A stretch of 58,538 bases of DNA, taken from contig NZ_CAJYTI010000025.1 of assembly GCF_913777625.1 (NCBI RefSeq), positions 1 through 58,538 on the forward strand. Reading direction: 5' to 3'. The translations under genes were made by a program, and so were the position numbers. Positions 18,153 to 27,557 of the stretch are shown one piece after another. Numbering within the stretch: position 1 is the stretch's first letter; the number at the start of each line of letters is the position of its first letter. This DNA is from an uncultured Sphingomonas sp. (GTDB lineage: Bacteria > Pseudomonadota > Alphaproteobacteria > Sphingomonadales > Sphingomonadaceae). The notes below the pieces were generated by a model. It ran no database searches, was not told where the DNA came from, and saw only the letters and a program-made list of their open reading frames with translations.

Positions 18153-21100
18153 TTAATCCGCGGAAATACGCCTGGAGCGGCGGATGGGCTGTATGGTGGC
18201 TGGCGTTGTGCTCCCGTCCTGCGCGCTGGCGGAGACGGCTGCGGCGAGTGCGGCGACGGTTGGATCGGCGAAGAGCGCCTTTACCGCGAGGGTCGTTCCG
18301 AAGCGCTTGTTCACCTGATTGAGCAATCGGATCGCGCTAAGCGAATGCCCCCCCAGCGCGAAAAAATTGTCGTCCCGGCCAATGTCGGTTCGGTCGAGCA
18401 GGACGCTGGCGAAGGCCATGATCTCCGCTTCAACCGGCGACCTGGGCTGGTCATCGAGGCGCGGCGCGGACACGCCGCCATCGTCAAGATCGACGGCGGC
18501 TTGCACCATCCGCGCCAGCGCCTTGCCATCGAGCTTTCCATGCAGCGTGCTGGGGAAGCCATCCAGGCGAACAACCCGATGAGGCAACATTGCCGGCGGT
18601 ACCCGATCCGCCAGATACGCCAGCAATGTGCCTGCGAAATCCCGATCGTCGCACGCGCTTCGCAACTGCACGGCAGCGGAAAGCTGCGGCTCCCCGTCCG
18701 GTGCGGTCAGCGGCAGCAATGCCGCTCTTGCAACCGCGGGGTGCTGCTCGATCACCGCTTCGATTTCCGCCGGCTCGACCCGCATTCCCCGGATCTTGAT
18801 CTGCCGATCGGCGCGACCGCGATACTCGACCTCGCCGTTCGCGAGCAGCCGACCGCGGTCGCCGGTGCGATACGCCGCTTTTCCGGGCGCCCAAGAAATG
18901 TCGCGCAGGAAGGGCGAGTCGGCGCCGGGCGGGGCTCCGTGATATCCCAGTCCGACCGGTGTCCCCGCAACGACGATCTCGCCGACATCGCCTTGTTCCA
19001 CTGGCTCCAGGGCGGCGTCGGTGATCGCGATGCTGCAATTGTCGATGGGCCTGCCGAGGGGAATCTTGCCGTGATCCGCTGGGCCGATCTCATGGCCGGT
19101 GACGTCCACGGTGCACTCGGTAGGGCCATATACGTTGAACAGACGGCACTCGGGGAGCATCGCGAAATGACGCGCGGCAAGCGCTGGTGTGAGCGCCTCC
19201 CCGCCGCACATGACCCGGCGCAGCGTGCGCAACGGGCGATCGGGTTGATCGGCTGCGACGTCGAGCAGTGCGGCGTAGATCGTCGGCGTTGCGTGCACGA
19301 TCGTCACGCCACGGGCTGCGATGGTGGACACCAGTGTGTCGATGTCCAGACATTCGCCATCCGGCACCAGCACGACGCGCGCGCCGCTGCAGAGCGCGGC
19401 AAGCGTTTCGCGCAGAAACGCATCGAAGCTGATCGGCGTCTTGGCTAGCACGCGGTCTTCGGCGGTAGACGCGAGCGTTTCGTTCATCCAGGCGACGAAG
19501 TTGGCCAGCGCGCCATGCGGAATCACCACGCCCTTGGGGGTGCCGGTGCTTCCCGAGGTATACAACACATAAGCGGGATCGGTGGGCTGGACCGGGATCC
19601 GAGCAAGCGTCGCGTCGTTACCCGACAAGCCCCCAAAGGTGTCGAGGACCGCTGTCGCAGCACCGCTCTCCAGCCAGGCGGCGTCGTCGGCAAGCGACGG
19701 CGAGTGCAGAATCAGCGCGGGGCGCAAATCTGCGCATATCCGCCGGTTGCGCTCCCTCGGCGCGATTGGATCAAGCGTCGCGAATGTCGCCCCTGCCGCC
19801 ATCACCCCCAGAAGCGCGGCAATCAGATCGCCGCCGCGGGTCGCGAGAATGGCGATCGTCCGCCCGCTGAGGTTCTCGCTCGATAGCTCGGCGGCAATCT
19901 GTGCGGCGCGCATTCGCAGCGTCTGGTAGGTCCAGCGCTCCCCCGCGCATTCCAGCGCCACCCGATCGGCGTGGTTATCGGCTGCCGTGTCGAACAAGGC
20001 GAGCAGCGTCTCCGGGTGCTGCCGCACAGGGCCGTGGACGATGGAAGGCGGACCGGCAAGAAGGGCGGAGACCGAGCGGTCCGGCGCATCACCGGCTATC
20101 GAACATATCCCCTGAAACGTCCCGAGAAAGCGATCGATCGTCGCGTCGCCGAACAGCCCTGCATTATATTCCAGCTCGAGAAACAGGTCGCCTTCGCCTT
20201 CCACCGCCACCGCGTCCCGGCTGTCGGTAAGAAACATGGTGAGATCGAGCTTGGCCGCCCCATTCGGCAGCGGTCGGAGGGTAACCTCCAAGTTCGGCAT
20301 GGCAACACGCCGCGCAGGAACATGCGACACGAACATGTACTGGAAGACGGGGTGCAGAAAGGGCGCACGGGCCGCGCCGGACATCTTGGCGATTTCTTCG
20401 AACGGGATGAATACCCGGTCGACGGCGGACAGCTTCTCCCCGTGGAAGCGCTTGAGAAACTCGGCGAAGGTGCAGTGTTGGCCACAGTTCACCGGCACGG
20501 CGAGCCAGTTCACGAAGAAGCCGAAGGTAGATTCAAACCGCGCCTGTGGGCGGTGCGACGCCGCGATACCGATGGCAAAGCGCGTGTCGCGGGTGAAACG
20601 ATGGATGGTGAGCGCGAATGCCGCCGCCAGCACGCTCCCGATCGTGACCGAAAGCCTCGCGGCGAGCGCGCGCAACTGCCTGGAGAGGCCGGGTGACAGG
20701 CTGAAGGTACGGCGCCCACTCTCGTCCGAGTGCAACGCCGGCCGCGGTTCGCCGTCGAAGCTTTCGCTTGCCAGCTGGCAGTCGGCCAGCGCCGCCCGCG
20801 CCGCGGCCAGCGCGTCCGGTACATCCGGGGCGAGCAAGCGCGCGCGCTGGTATCTCGCGAAATGCTGGTAGCTGGCGCCCGCCGCCCGGTCGGCGGGCAG
20901 GTCGCCTTCCCGATAAGCGTGCGCGATCTGGCGGAAGGCTGCAGCCAGCGACCATCCATCGCAGATATAATGATGGATGGCGACGATCAGTTCGTAGCTG
21001 TCGTTCGCCGTTCGCACGAGCGTCCAGCGCCAAAGCGGAGGATGGGTAAGATCGAACGGGGTGGTGGAGATCGTTTGGCGCAAGCGTTCCAGCTCGCGCT

Positions 21101-21578
21101 CGGGCGCGGGGTGATCCGATAGGTCGAGCGTCTGCAGCGTGATCGGCAGGTTGTGATCGATCGCACTCAGATCGCCTTGCTCGGTGCGGACCAGATAGGT
21201 GTAGACGGCGTCGTGCCGGGCCGCGACCGTCGTCAGCGCGTGGATCAGTCGCGCCGCATCGACCTGTCCGCGGAAGAAAATCGACGCAGCGACGATATAG
21301 GCGCTGCTTCCGGGATGCAGCGCGTCGATAAAGGCAAGGCGCTGCTGGCCGTGCGAGGCGAGGTAGAACCGGCAGTTGCGCGCGCTGCCATAATGTCGTG
21401 CGGGCTCGGGGCGGAGCTTGGCGATCTCCTCCAGAAGGCTGGGCTTGCTCGCTTTGAGTGCCTCGCGAAACGCCGGAGGGAGGGCCGAGGTGTCGCCACT
21501 GAGTACCAGGCCGCTACCTGCGAAACCGAGGTCGATATTGAGCGCATCCAGTCGCTGGATCGCATCCACGGGAGTCAC
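18153..21578 (-). CDS. Single-module NRPS: TubC-like docking-C-A-T (1141 residues)
   Basis: The first 55 residues (LNIDLGFAGSGLVLSGD ... FREALKASKPSLLEEI) resemble TubC-type N-terminal docking domains, which accept a carrier protein from the preceding synthase. The condensation domain has HHYICDG near residue 201. The adenylation domain has TSGSTGTPK near 674, YGPTEC near 815, YRTGDRG, and an A10 region HGKLDGK. The carrier motif is LGGHSLSAI near 1078. The hand-read code DARHMGVVDK differs in one position from that of the next NRPS's first module, so both probably load the same or a similar amino acid, Glu/Gln-like by comparison with remembered DAKDLGVVDK and DAQDLGVVDK codes. The start is GTG, overlapping the upstream stop as GTGA, with AAGGA eight bases before. 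It follows the ACP-ending PKS protein, which fits PKS-to-NRPS transfer. Confidence 0.93.
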   Translation of the reverse strand: MTPVDAIQRLDALNIDLGFAGSGLVLSGDTSALPPAFREALKASKPSLLEEIAKLRPEPARHYGSARNCRFYLASHGQQRLAFIDALHPGSSAYIVAASIFFRGQVDAARLIHALTTVAARHDAVYTYLVRTEQGDLSAIDHNLPITLQTLDLSDHPAPERELERLRQTISTTPFDLTHPPLWRWTLVRTANDSYELIVAIHHYICDGWSLAAAFRQIAHAYREGDLPADRAAGASYQHFARYQRARLLAPDVPDALAAARAALADCQLASESFDGEPRPALHSDESGRRTFSLSPGLSRQLRALAARLSVTIGSVLAAAFALTIHRFTRDTRFAIGIAASHRPQARFESTFGFFVNWLAVPVNCGQHCTFAEFLKRFHGEKLSAVDRVFIPFEEIAKMSGAARAPFLHPVFQYMFVSHVPARRVAMPNLEVTLRPLPNGAAKLDLTMFLTDSRDAVAVEGEGDLFLELEYNAGLFGDATIDRFLGTFQGICSIAGDAPDRSVSALLAGPPSIVHGPVRQHPETLLALFDTAADNHADRVALECAGERWTYQTLRMRAAQIAAELSSENLSGRTIAILATRGGDLIAALLGVMAAGATFATLDPIAPRERNRRICADLRPALILHSPSLADDAAWLESGAATAVLDTFGGLSGNDATLARIPVQPTDPAYVLYTSGSTGTPKGVVIPHGALANFVAWMNETLASTAEDRVLAKTPISFDAFLRETLAALCSGARVVLVPDGECLDIDTLVSTIAARGVTIVHATPTIYAALLDVAADQPDRPLRTLRRVMCGGEALTPALAARHFAMLPECRLFNVYGPTECTVDVTGHEIGPADHGKIPLGRPIDNCSIAITDAALEPVEQGDVGEIVVAGTPVGLGYHGAPPGADSPFLRDISWAPGKAAYRTGDRGRLLANGEVEYRGRADRQIKIRGMRVEPAEIEAVIEQHPAVARAALLPLTAPDGEPQLSAAVQLRSACDDRDFAGTLLAYLADRVPPAMLPHRVVRLDGFPSTLHGKLDGKALARMVQAAVDLDDGGVSAPRLDDQPRSPVEAEIMAFASVLLDRTDIGRDDNFFALGGHSLSAIRLLNQVNKRFGTTLAVKALFADPTVAALAAAVSASAQDGSTTPATIQPIRRSRRISAD

Positions 21579-24500
21579 AGGATCAATTCCTTCTCCCGTA
21601 CTTCTTCGAGGGGCGCGCTTCCGCTCCTTTCCAGCGCAGCCGTGACGAGCGGCATCAGCCTCTCCACGACGTCGGAAATGGTGCGGGCGTCCATCAGCAC
21701 GACGAGGCCGACCTCGATGCCGTATTCTTCAGCCAGTGTATTGCGGAGTTCCACCGCCATTAGCGAGTCGAACCCGAGATCGTAGAGATTGGCGCCTGCA
21801 TCGACCTCGGCCACTTCGCATTCTAGCGCTTCCGCCACGGTCGTTCGGAGCTGTTCGATCAAATAGCGTCGCTGCTCGTCCGGATCTCGGTCGCGCAAGG
21901 CGCGCAACGCTTGGGTGTCCCGATCTGTAGAAGGGGGGAGGATGAGGATCGTATCCGCCGATGGCACTGCTTCCGTGGTGTCGCTCGGTGCAGCAGTAAA
22001 TTCTGCGATCACGATCTCGTCGCGCCCCGCTGCCAGCGCCAGCCCGAGCGCACGTAATGCGATTTCGGGCGCAAGGCGCTCGACGCCTTTCATTGCGAGG
22101 ATCGCGTCCAGGTGGGGCGAGGCTGCCATGCCCGCCCCGGCCCATGGGCCGAAATGGACCAGCGTCAAACGGTGCGGGGTGCCTGCCACCAGCCGCCGCA
22201 GCGCCGCGGCCGCGGCGCTGTTCGCGGCGGAATAGGCGACTTGGCCCTGCGAACCGCGCAACGCCGCCAGGCTCGAGAAGAAGATCACGTGCCTTGGAGC
22301 CGAGCTATCCGCGAGGAGCTGCGACAATTGCCGGACGCCCCCGATTTTGGGGGCGAACACGGCGCGGACGACATCGGAGGTCACGCCGTCGGTTTCCGGA
22401 AGATCGACACCGGCGAGATGAAAGATTGTCGAAAAGTCCGTTGCCTTCAGGTCCTCCCCGGCCAGGATTTCCGATATCGTCTGCGTCGCGATGTCTCCCC
22501 TGCACCGCAGCAGCGGAGTGCGCTGGATACCCGCAGGCGCGCCGGGCGGAAGCGTCCGCGAAACCGTCGCGAGCGGTGCAACTCCCTCCTCGCCGAGCCA
22601 CTCGGTCAGCATTTGGCCCAGCGCACCGTTGCCGCCGAGCACGAGCGCACCCTTCGACGATTCGAGCTCCGCAAACGAGCGGAAGGAAGCGGATGATGCG
22701 GGTGCGGCCGGCACCATGTGCAAGGTGAACAAGCGCCCGTCTCGCACCGCAGCGGGTACCGTGCCGCCTTCCAGCGCGGCACAAATACAGCGAGCCGTGG
22801 CGGCATCGACGCGGGCGACGTCGATCATGCCGCAGCGCCCCGCAGCGCCGAATGGGACGAGTGCCCCGCTGGCGGCCCATGCAGCGGCCGCGACCGGATC
22901 GGGGAGGGGGTCTCCCTCTGCAACCGCCTGCGCGCCTTGGAGCAACACGATCCAGCGCGCATCCCGGTTGCGTCGTTGCAGAGCACGAACCCAGTCGGCG
23001 ATACGGAGGGTGATGGCCTGCGCCGCCTCGAGGGCGTCGGATTGGGCAGCTACTTCGCCTATCACGAGGAGATGGCAGGCATCCGCTTCCCGCGCCTCCA
23101 TATCTGGATTCGGGCTGACGGCGGCCCCTGCCTCGGAGAGGGCGGTCACCCACGCGTCGGCTAGGTCGGCACCCCATGCCTCCACCACCAGCTTGGCAGC
23201 GCCTGCGGCCGAACCTGTTGATGGCGCCGGCCGCCACGTGCCCTCATGCAAGACGCTGCCCGCCGCGAGCATGCGCGGGTCGTTCGACGCGAGCCGAAGG
23301 CGGTTGAACGCGATGTCGGTGAATTCTGCCACGACGGTGCCCTCGGCGTCGCGCGCGACGGCATCGAAGAACTCCAGGTCTTCGCGCCGGCCTTTCGCGC
23401 GGGTCGTCACGGTGAGCGTGCCGGCGCGCACGTCTCCTATGGTCATCGCGCCCACGCCGGCAGGCATGGCGAGTGGTATGCTTGAACCGCGCATCCCAGG
23501 ACGCAGCGCAAAGGCATGCGCCGTGGAAATGATGGCATCGACGAGGATGGCTTTAGCCGTCTCGGTCGTATCGTCGACCGACAAGGTGGTTTCGGCTTCG
23601 TTCCCGTGAAGCACGACCTGATCGATCAGCCGGAATTCGTCGCCGTAAAACCCACCGAGCGTGCCGATATAGTCGTAGAAACGGGCGCGATCAGCTACAA
23701 GATCCGCCGTTGCCGCGGCCACGGTCACGGGCCGCGCGCGGGAGGCGTCGCGGGCGGCGTGCTGTCGTGCCAGTGCCGCGACATCGTCTACGGATTGCAG
23801 CACCTGTGCAGCCTCGTCGACAAAGTCGACGAGGCAGGCGACTTCATCGACTCCGATTTCCGTCAGCGCGTGGAGGGTGCGATGGGCAGCCTCGAAAGAC
23901 CCGATCAGAGACAGCTTCTCGAACACGCGTTCGAACTGTATGTCGGCGATTTCGTCGATCGTCTTCGCGTCGAGACCCTGACCGGCATGGCCGGATTGCA
24001 GCAGCAGGGCGCTGTTGCGGACCAGATAGTCGCGATACGGCCGTGCCACAGCATCGCGAACCTCGCCGCTATGCGTTCCCAAGAAGCTGTGGACCATTAC
24101 GGATACCACGCCTTCTTCCGCCGAGAAGCCATTCTCGATTCGTGCTTCGCGATAGGCTGCGATCGCCGCCGCCAGTCCCTCCAGGCCGAGATCGACGAGA
24201 TAGGTCAGGACGTTGGCGCCGATCGACCCCGCATAGCGGAAAGTTTCGGTTGAACGCGCGGCGGTGATCCATAGCCCGGGCTGTGGCTGGACCGGGCGTG
24301 GGCGCACAGCGATGCGGTGCTCCTTGCCAGCGACCGTTCGGGTGACGCTGGCACCATTCCAAAGGTCGCGTACTTCAAATGCGCGCTTGCGCAATTCCCG
24401 GTGGCGATGGGTGTACAGATCCGGCGCCAGGGCGAAATCGGATTCGAGCCAGCCGGACGCCAGCGCGATGTCGACACGCCCTCCGGAAAGATTGTCCACG

Positions 24501-24778
24501 ACGGCCCATTCCTCGACAATGCGAATAGGATCGTGCAGCGGCGCCACCACGCTCCCGGCGGCGAGGCGGATATGCTGCGTTTGGGCCGCCAGATGCGCTG
24601 CGAGCACGGCCGGATTGGGATGCAACGCGCCGAAATGGACGAAATGGCGCTCGGGCAGCCAGATCCTGCGAAGATCGGCCGCGTCCGCTCGGCGTGCCGC
24701 TTCACAAATGACGTCATAGCGTCCAGCGTCTCCGGACTGGCTTTCGCCGCCGGAAAAAAACATGATGCTGAAGTCCAT
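21575..24778 (-). CDS. PKS component: luciferase-like monooxygenase-DH(C-half)-KR-ACP (1067 residues)
   Basis: Residues 1-345 are an FMN-dependent luciferase-like monooxygenase of the kind built into natural-product synthases (MupA-like). Motifs include RRIWLPERHF, ASGWLESDF and PGLWITAA. Residues 345-500 look like the second hot-dog of a PKS dehydratase: FYDYIGTLGGFYGDEF near 370-385 and LVDAIIS near 414, where the catalytic Asp is kept but the usual Gln/His four residues later is Ser. The ketoreductase follows, with VLGGNGALG near 713 and the catalytic FFSSLAAL ... VAYSAAN with Tyr near 848. The ACP motif is DLGFDSLMAVE with Ser near 1003. The ATG overlaps the previous stop by one base (TAATG). 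The first dehydratase hot-dog is at the end of the preceding protein, so the two polypeptides must pair to make one module. Confidence 0.88.
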   Translation of the reverse strand: MDFSIMFFSGGESQSGDAGRYDVICEAARRADAADLRRIWLPERHFVHFGALHPNPAVLAAHLAAQTQHIRLAAGSVVAPLHDPIRIVEEWAVVDNLSGGRVDIALASGWLESDFALAPDLYTHRHRELRKRAFEVRDLWNGASVTRTVAGKEHRIAVRPRPVQPQPGLWITAARSTETFRYAGSIGANVLTYLVDLGLEGLAAAIAAYREARIENGFSAEEGVVSVMVHSFLGTHSGEVRDAVARPYRDYLVRNSALLLQSGHAGQGLDAKTIDEIADIQFERVFEKLSLIGSFEAAHRTLHALTEIGVDEVACLVDFVDEAAQVLQSVDDVAALARQHAARDASRARPVTVAAATADLVADRARFYDYIGTLGGFYGDEFRLIDQVVLHGNEAETTLSVDDTTETAKAILVDAIISTAHAFALRPGMRGSSIPLAMPAGVGAMTIGDVRAGTLTVTTRAKGRREDLEFFDAVARDAEGTVVAEFTDIAFNRLRLASNDPRMLAAGSVLHEGTWRPAPSTGSAAGAAKLVVEAWGADLADAWVTALSEAGAAVSPNPDMEAREADACHLLVIGEVAAQSDALEAAQAITLRIADWVRALQRRNRDARWIVLLQGAQAVAEGDPLPDPVAAAAWAASGALVPFGAAGRCGMIDVARVDAATARCICAALEGGTVPAAVRDGRLFTLHMVPAAPASSASFRSFAELESSKGALVLGGNGALGQMLTEWLGEEGVAPLATVSRTLPPGAPAGIQRTPLLRCRGDIATQTISEILAGEDLKATDFSTIFHLAGVDLPETDGVTSDVVRAVFAPKIGGVRQLSQLLADSSAPRHVIFFSSLAALRGSQGQVAYSAANSAAAAALRRLVAGTPHRLTLVHFGPWAGAGMAASPHLDAILAMKGVERLAPEIALRALGLALAAGRDEIVIAEFTAAPSDTTEAVPSADTILILPPSTDRDTQALRALRDRDPDEQRRYLIEQLRTTVAEALECEVAEVDAGANLYDLGFDSLMAVELRNTLAEEYGIEVGLVVLMDARTISDVVERLMPLVTAALERSGSAPLEEVREKELIL

Positions 24779-26808
24779 TACCGCCCCTTCCTGACAACGA
24801 GCCCATCGGCGTACACGATATCGTCTGCCCGTCGGTGCAAGGCGAAGCGGTAGACACCGGCGTCTTCCTCCTGCAGCCGCAGCATCGCGGCCGAGCCATC
24901 GACAGGAACGTCGCGATCGATGATCATGGCGGTGCGGAACCGCATGTCGCGAATTTCAAGATCGTCGCCGTTGCTGTAGGGAAGCAGCGCGCTGCGCACG
25001 GTCATCATGATCGTCGCGCCCGGCACCACCACCGTTCCCGCGATGCGGTGGTTAGCGATGTAACCGGCGCTGAAATCGAGCGGCAGTTCCGCCGGAAAAA
25101 TCGTTGCCTCGATCGCCGGGGCGTTGGCAGGCGCATCTTCCTCGTCGAGATAATCATAGGCCCAGAAGCGCTTGCGAACGAAGCTGTACCCAGGCGGCGG
25201 ACGGGAGGGGCGGAAACGCACCGAACCGCCGCTGCAGGTGCGTTCGCCGACAGACTTGGCATCTAGGATGGGGGCGTCGTCCAGCATCGCCGCCGCTGCC
25301 GATGGCGTGGCTGCGGCGATCTCGATGCGGAATCGCCCGCCGCCAAAGCCACGCCGCGTCATCGCCCGCACGTACTCGAAATCTTGCTGATCGATATCGA
25401 GGAGATAGGCCTGCCAGCGCGCGCGCAGGTCGGCGAGGGCTTCCATGCTGTGTGCGGAGAGCACCAGCAGGGAATCGTCGCTTCCCGCTGGAGGGGCGGG
25501 CGGCGGCTCGGCATGCCATCCGGAATCCAGCGCGCGCAGGGCGATGTGCACGTTGGTACCGCCGAATCCGAAGGCGCTGACGCCGGCATAGCAAACTGCG
25601 TCCGTTCCCCCGATCGGGACGGGCGCGAGGGGCATAGCGATCGCCGCATCGGGGCGGGCGAAAGGCTCGATGGCGCGCGTCGCCCCGACATGCGGCGGCA
25701 AGCAGCCCCGGCCGAGCGCGAGCGCTGCCTTGATGGTTGAAAGAGCGCCAGCGGCGGCTTCCGCGTGCCCGAAATTGGCCTTGAGCGATCCCACCAAACA
25801 CGGGGTCTCGCGACCTTGGAACACGCGTGCGAGCGCCTCCGCTTCGATCGGATCGCCCACCGGTGTTCCCGTCCCATGGGCTTCCACGAAGGTGAGCGCT
25901 TCCGGCGTGATCCCGGCCTTGGAATAGCAATCGGTGAGCAACGCCACCTGGGCCTGGCCCGAGGGGACGGTGATCGAACTGGTCCGACCGTCCTGATTGC
26001 TGGCGGTGGCGGCGATGACGGCATGGACTGGGTCCTGCGCGGCATCCTTCAGCCGCTTCAGCACCAGTACGCCGACCCCCTCGCCGCGAACGTAGCCATC
26101 CGCTTCGGCGTCGAAGGTCGCGCATCGGCCCTGCGATGACAGCATGTGCGCCATCTCGAAACTCGCGTTGACGACGGGGCTGAGCACGAGGTTGATCCCG
26201 CCGGCGATGGCCATGTCGCAGTCGCCGCTTTGCAGCGCCTGCACGGCCAGATGGATCGCCATTGCCGAGGCGGCGCAGGCCGCGTCGACGGTGATGCTGG
26301 GCCCCTGCAGACCGAGCGTGAACGATACGTGATTGGATGCGATGCAATGCGCGGCACCCAGCGCCGAATAGGGACCGACGCGATCGGGCATCTCATGTCC
26401 GATCATCCCATAATCATACGAGCAAATACCGAAATAGACCCCTGTCCTGGAGCCCTCCAGGGTCCGCGGATCAATTGCCGCGTCGAGCAACGCTTGCCAG
26501 GTTTCTTCCAGCAACAGCCGATGTTGTGGGTCCATCAGCCGCGCTTCCCGCGGAGAAATACCGAAAAGGCGGGCGTCGAACTGGTCGACGCCCGCCAGAT
26601 AGCCACCTTTCATCGCGCGCAAAAGATTGGACGTCTCCACACCCGAAAAGGCTGAGGATGCCGACCAGAGCCTGGAAAACCGCCTACGTTCCTCCGGCCA
26701 GTCCCCCGTGGCGCATTCCCCACGCATGAGCCTGTTCCAGAAGTCTTGGTACGTACCGGCATCCGGGGCCCTGCACGCCATTCCGACGATTGCAATCTCC
26801 CGCGACAC
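24778..26808 (-). CDS. PKS component: ketosynthase without acyltransferase, ending in DH(N-half) (676 residues)
   Basis: The ketosynthase is complete: active-site Cys in VDAACAASA (near 178), His in EAHGTGTPVGD (near 311) and His in NFGHAEAAAG (near 348). The KS-to-AT linker follows (LLVLSAHSMEALADLRARW). Where an acyltransferase should stand the sequence goes straight to a post-AT-linker-like segment, GYSFVRKRFWAYD. No GHSxG motif occurs. The protein then ends with the first hot-dog of a dehydratase, NHRIAGTVVVPG (catalytic His near 586). The module therefore needs an acyltransferase in trans. A GTG at 26808 is chosen because GAGGA lies six bases upstream; a GTG two codons earlier would be too close to it. 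It follows the barrel-protein gene by 20 bases. Confidence 0.9.
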   Translation of the reverse strand: MSREIAIVGMACRAPDAGTYQDFWNRLMRGECATGDWPEERRRFSRLWSASSAFSGVETSNLLRAMKGGYLAGVDQFDARLFGISPREARLMDPQHRLLLEETWQALLDAAIDPRTLEGSRTGVYFGICSYDYGMIGHEMPDRVGPYSALGAAHCIASNHVSFTLGLQGPSITVDAACAASAMAIHLAVQALQSGDCDMAIAGGINLVLSPVVNASFEMAHMLSSQGRCATFDAEADGYVRGEGVGVLVLKRLKDAAQDPVHAVIAATASNQDGRTSSITVPSGQAQVALLTDCYSKAGITPEALTFVEAHGTGTPVGDPIEAEALARVFQGRETPCLVGSLKANFGHAEAAAGALSTIKAALALGRGCLPPHVGATRAIEPFARPDAAIAMPLAPVPIGGTDAVCYAGVSAFGFGGTNVHIALRALDSGWHAEPPPAPPAGSDDSLLVLSAHSMEALADLRARWQAYLLDIDQQDFEYVRAMTRRGFGGGRFRIEIAAATPSAAAAMLDDAPILDAKSVGERTCSGGSVRFRPSRPPPGYSFVRKRFWAYDYLDEEDAPANAPAIEATIFPAELPLDFSAGYIANHRIAGTVVVPGATIMMTVRSALLPYSNGDDLEIRDMRFRTAMIIDRDVPVDGSAAMLRLQEEDAGVYRFALHRRADDIVYADGLVVRKGR

Positions 26809-26828
26809 AACCACTCCTCGTCAGCGGA

Positions 26829-27557
26829 TCAATGATGTGCGACGAGCAGTTCGGCTTCTTCTTTGGTGCCGACACTGGCGATCAGTTCGGCGTCGACGCG
26901 GCGGAAATACGTGTCCACCATCGGTCGAAGGAACAGGCTGGTGTCGATCTTGTTCTCGAAATCGACGAACGCCTTTTCGAACACGACAGGATCATCGAAG
27001 TCCACGAACGTGGCCGATCCGCCGATGCGATCCGCGGCAAAGCGGGTGCAGTAATATTTCGGCATGATATTGGTGGCCGCCGCGAATTCGTCCATCAGAC
27101 GGAACGTCATTGCCATCGTGTCACGCAGATTGCCCGCCTTGGCATTGAACATGCGCTCGACGAGGAATTTCTTCTGCGGGCCCTTCTCCGCTTCTTCCAG
27201 CGTATGAAGCTCGACGCGATCCTTGCGATTCATGAAATAATCATCCGTCTCGAGACGGACGAGAAGCTCGTCGCGTGGGTTGTCGAGGATCATGTGGGCA
27301 GCCGAACCCGCGCCGTCGAGAAACGGATCGCTCTTCAGCATCTGATGGAGGAATTTCTCCTCATACTGTGCCAGGCTTTCAAAATCAGAAAACACCTTGA
27401 CGTTGAAGGTGTCGCCATGACTCTCGGTCTCGATATACGGTAGTGCGTCGATGCCGGCCGTGTCTTTCGCAGCTTCACAAGCTTTGATGAGCAGCTCAAG
27501 GAACGGCTTCTTATACCGATTGTGTACGGAGACGCTTCGCTTGATTCGAACGCGCAT
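26829..27557 (-). CDS. Cluster-leading protein with two alpha/beta-barrel-like repeats, function unknown
   Basis: The 242-residue product appears to be an internal duplication. Each half has a strand, a helix of about 15 residues, a second strand and a phrase of the type xVFSDFESLAQYEEKF (first half) or xFVDFDDPVVFEKAF (second half). That pattern recalls dimeric alpha/beta-barrel (NIPSNAP/ABM-like) domains, whose members include small monooxygenases and cyclases, but no family is recognised with confidence and no catalytic residue can be named. It is cytoplasmic by sequence. The ATG at 27557 is preferred over one six bases earlier because AAGGGGA lies six bases upstream of the later one. As the first gene of the biosynthetic run it may act on the starter unit or the growing chain. 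Confidence 0.6.
   Translation of the reverse strand: MRVRIKRSVSVHNRYKKPFLELLIKACEAAKDTAGIDALPYIETESHGDTFNVKVFSDFESLAQYEEKFLHQMLKSDPFLDGAGSAAHMILDNPRDELLVRLETDDYFMNRKDRVELHTLEEAEKGPQKKFLVERMFNAKAGNLRDTMAMTFRLMDEFAAATNIMPKYYCTRFAADRIGGSATFVDFDDPVVFEKAFVDFENKIDTSLFLRPMVDTYFRRVDAELIASVGTKEEAELLVAHH

Noticed and set aside
24770..24790. Programmed frameshift joining the ketosynthase and monooxygenase proteins
   Set aside because: No slippery heptamer or downstream stem was seen; TAATG is an ordinary coupled stop-start, and the monooxygenase begins with a proper N-terminus.
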